A model generated the notes under the pieces. That model was given only the letters and a program-made list of their open reading frames with translations. It searched no databases and was not told the DNA's origin. The translations under genes were made by a program, and so were the position numbers. Positions 6,737 through 7,030 of a DNA stretch of 7,030 nucleotides are shown here, piece by piece; position 1 is the stretch's first letter; the number at the start of each line of letters is the position of its first letter. The DNA is taken from assembly GCA_051306415.1 (NCBI GenBank), contig JBPPNE010000370.1, forward strand, positions 1-7,030. The letters are read 5' to 3'. Source of the stretch: CBDDRG01 sp051306415. GTDB lineage: Bacteria; Pseudomonadota; Gammaproteobacteria; Pseudomonadales; Porticoccaceae.

Positions 6737-6882
6737 CTAAGGATGCTGAATAATCCGATTCCGTTCATGGTTCGACCCTTCGACAGGCTCAGGACTCACC
6801 ACGAACGGAATCAGCAACTTACCGTTCGTCCTGAGCCATGAGCTTGTCGAATGGTCGAAGGACTTATTCAGCGATTCCTTAG
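6737..6882. repeat. Composite imperfect inverted repeat (REP/BIME-like)
   Basis: The outer arms are CTAAGGAT-GCTGAATAA (6737-6753) and, on the other strand, CTAAGGAATCGCTGAATAA (6864-6882). The GCTGAATAA cores at 6745-6753 and 6864-6872 are perfect inverted copies. The inner arms are 6779-6808 and 6822-6851, two 30-nt sequences that match as inverted copies at 25 of 30 positions. Both start with TTCGACARGCTCA and end with ACGAACGG in the arm orientation. This core resembles the palindromic intergenic repeats common in proteobacteria. It has no T-run, so it is not a standard terminator. Function unknown; it might shape mRNA ends or DNA topology. Confidence 0.8.
6757..6812. repeat. Nested hairpin inside the left half of the composite repeat
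   Basis: GATTCCGTTCATGG (6757-6770) pairs with CCACGAACGGAATC (6799-6812), 13 of 14 positions complementary, closing a 28-nt loop. This local hairpin uses part of the same left-arm sequence that can pair with the right arm (6822-6851), so the two folds are mutually exclusive at 6799-6808. Confidence 0.75.
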
Positions 6883-7030
6883 AGGGTGTTTACAAAATGA
6901 CGTCGTCAGTCGTCGCAGCAGCATGCGTGCTTCGGTGAGCCATACCCAGGCTTCCGAGACTTGGTGCAGGCGATCATGGTGCATGATCAGACGCCGTGCC
7001 CGTTCGTTCCAGGCGTGGGTGCGCTCCACT
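6868..7030 (-). CDS. IS5-like transposase, C-terminal part (runs off the right edge)
   Basis: The minus strand from 7029 reads VERTHAWNERARRLIMHHDR, then LHQVSEAWVWLTEARMLLRRLTTSF and CKHPLRNR before TGA at 6868-6870. The VERTHAWNERARRL block is the C-terminal end of the DDE catalytic domain of IS5-family transposases, where the Glu of the catalytic triad sits (family assignment from memory). The last residues are encoded by the IS terminus and by DNA beyond it, so the stop is supplied by the neighbouring repeat. Whether the rest of the gene is intact cannot be seen. It is transcribed in the same direction as the toxin-antitoxin and cas genes. Confidence 0.75.
   Translation of the reverse strand, partial: VERTHAWNERARRLIMHHDRLHQVSEAWVWLTEARMLLRRLTTSFCKHPLRNR
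6882..7030 (-). mobile_element. Terminus of an IS5-like insertion sequence
   Basis: The transposase reading frame is followed by a sequence that on the plus strand reads GAGGGTGTTTACAAAATGA (from 6882), which looks like an IS terminal inverted repeat. The flanking bases TTA or TTAG (6879-6882) fit the TNA or YTAR target duplications reported for IS5-family subgroups. The exact boundary, 6882 or 6883, cannot be fixed without the other end, which is outside the window. Confidence 0.6.

Noticed and set aside
6737..6882. Rho-independent terminator
   Set aside because: Strong stems exist but no T-run follows on either strand.
1..7030. CRISPR array or leader
   Set aside because: No regularly spaced direct repeats of about 28-29 nt were seen on either strand. 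In this operon type the array would be expected beyond cas2, to the left of the window.

Overview
The window is ordinary bacterial DNA of moderately high GC content. Every recognisable gene is on the minus strand, so it reads from right (about 7030) to left (1). The order along the direction of transcription is: the tail of an IS5-like transposase; an intergenic composite inverted repeat of the REP/BIME kind; a Phd/YefM-type antitoxin with a VapC (PIN domain) toxin; then a type I-E (Cascade) CRISPR-Cas operon, cas3 - cse1(casA) - cse2(casB) - cas7e(casC) - cas5e(casD, only the first 21 codons). The protein sequences, the repeat core (TTCGACARGCTCA...CGAACGG, common between genes in proteobacteria) and the IS type suggest a proteobacterium, most likely beta- or gammaproteobacterial. 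The sequence does not fix the genus.

Cas region (1-5907). cas3 encodes a full HD-nuclease/DExH-helicase with all key motifs visible. cse1, cse2, cas7e and cas5e encode Cascade subunits. The genes are packed tightly: cas3/cse1 overlap by 14 nt, cse1/cse2 share ATGA, cse2/cas7e share ATGATG, and 4 nt separate cas7e from cas5e. This indicates one translationally coupled mRNA. cas6e, cas1, cas2 and the CRISPR array would be expected to the left of position 1; none is in the window. Cascade (Cse1, Cse2, Cas7e, Cas5e, Cas6e plus crRNA) finds a matching DNA target, and Cas3 is recruited through Cse1 to nick and degrade it.

Toxin-antitoxin region (5959-6631). The antitoxin is intact and has a good Shine-Dalgarno site. 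The toxin starts on an ATGA overlap, but its frame breaks just after the DPADRFLIAAA motif. The missing C-terminus (LTLVTADSKIQSYG...) is still present one frame away, so the toxin has lost about 10 bases (or a change equivalent modulo 3) and is probably inactive. Its remnant ends only 51 nt before cas3, with no clear terminator or promoter between, so the cas operon may be read from the antitoxin's promoter.

Right end (6632-7030). An upstream region without a confident promoter is followed by a 146-bp imperfect inverted repeat (6737-6882) with nested hairpins. An IS5-like element directly abuts it, and the transposase frame runs out of the element and stops inside the repeat.

The main system is a known one (type I-E). 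I do not see a wholly undescribed system. The points most worth following are the orphaned antitoxin feeding into the cas operon, the charged insertions in Cas7e (with an in-phase A AAA AAG heptamer), the loss of the Cys pairs in Cse1, and the IS/repeat junction.
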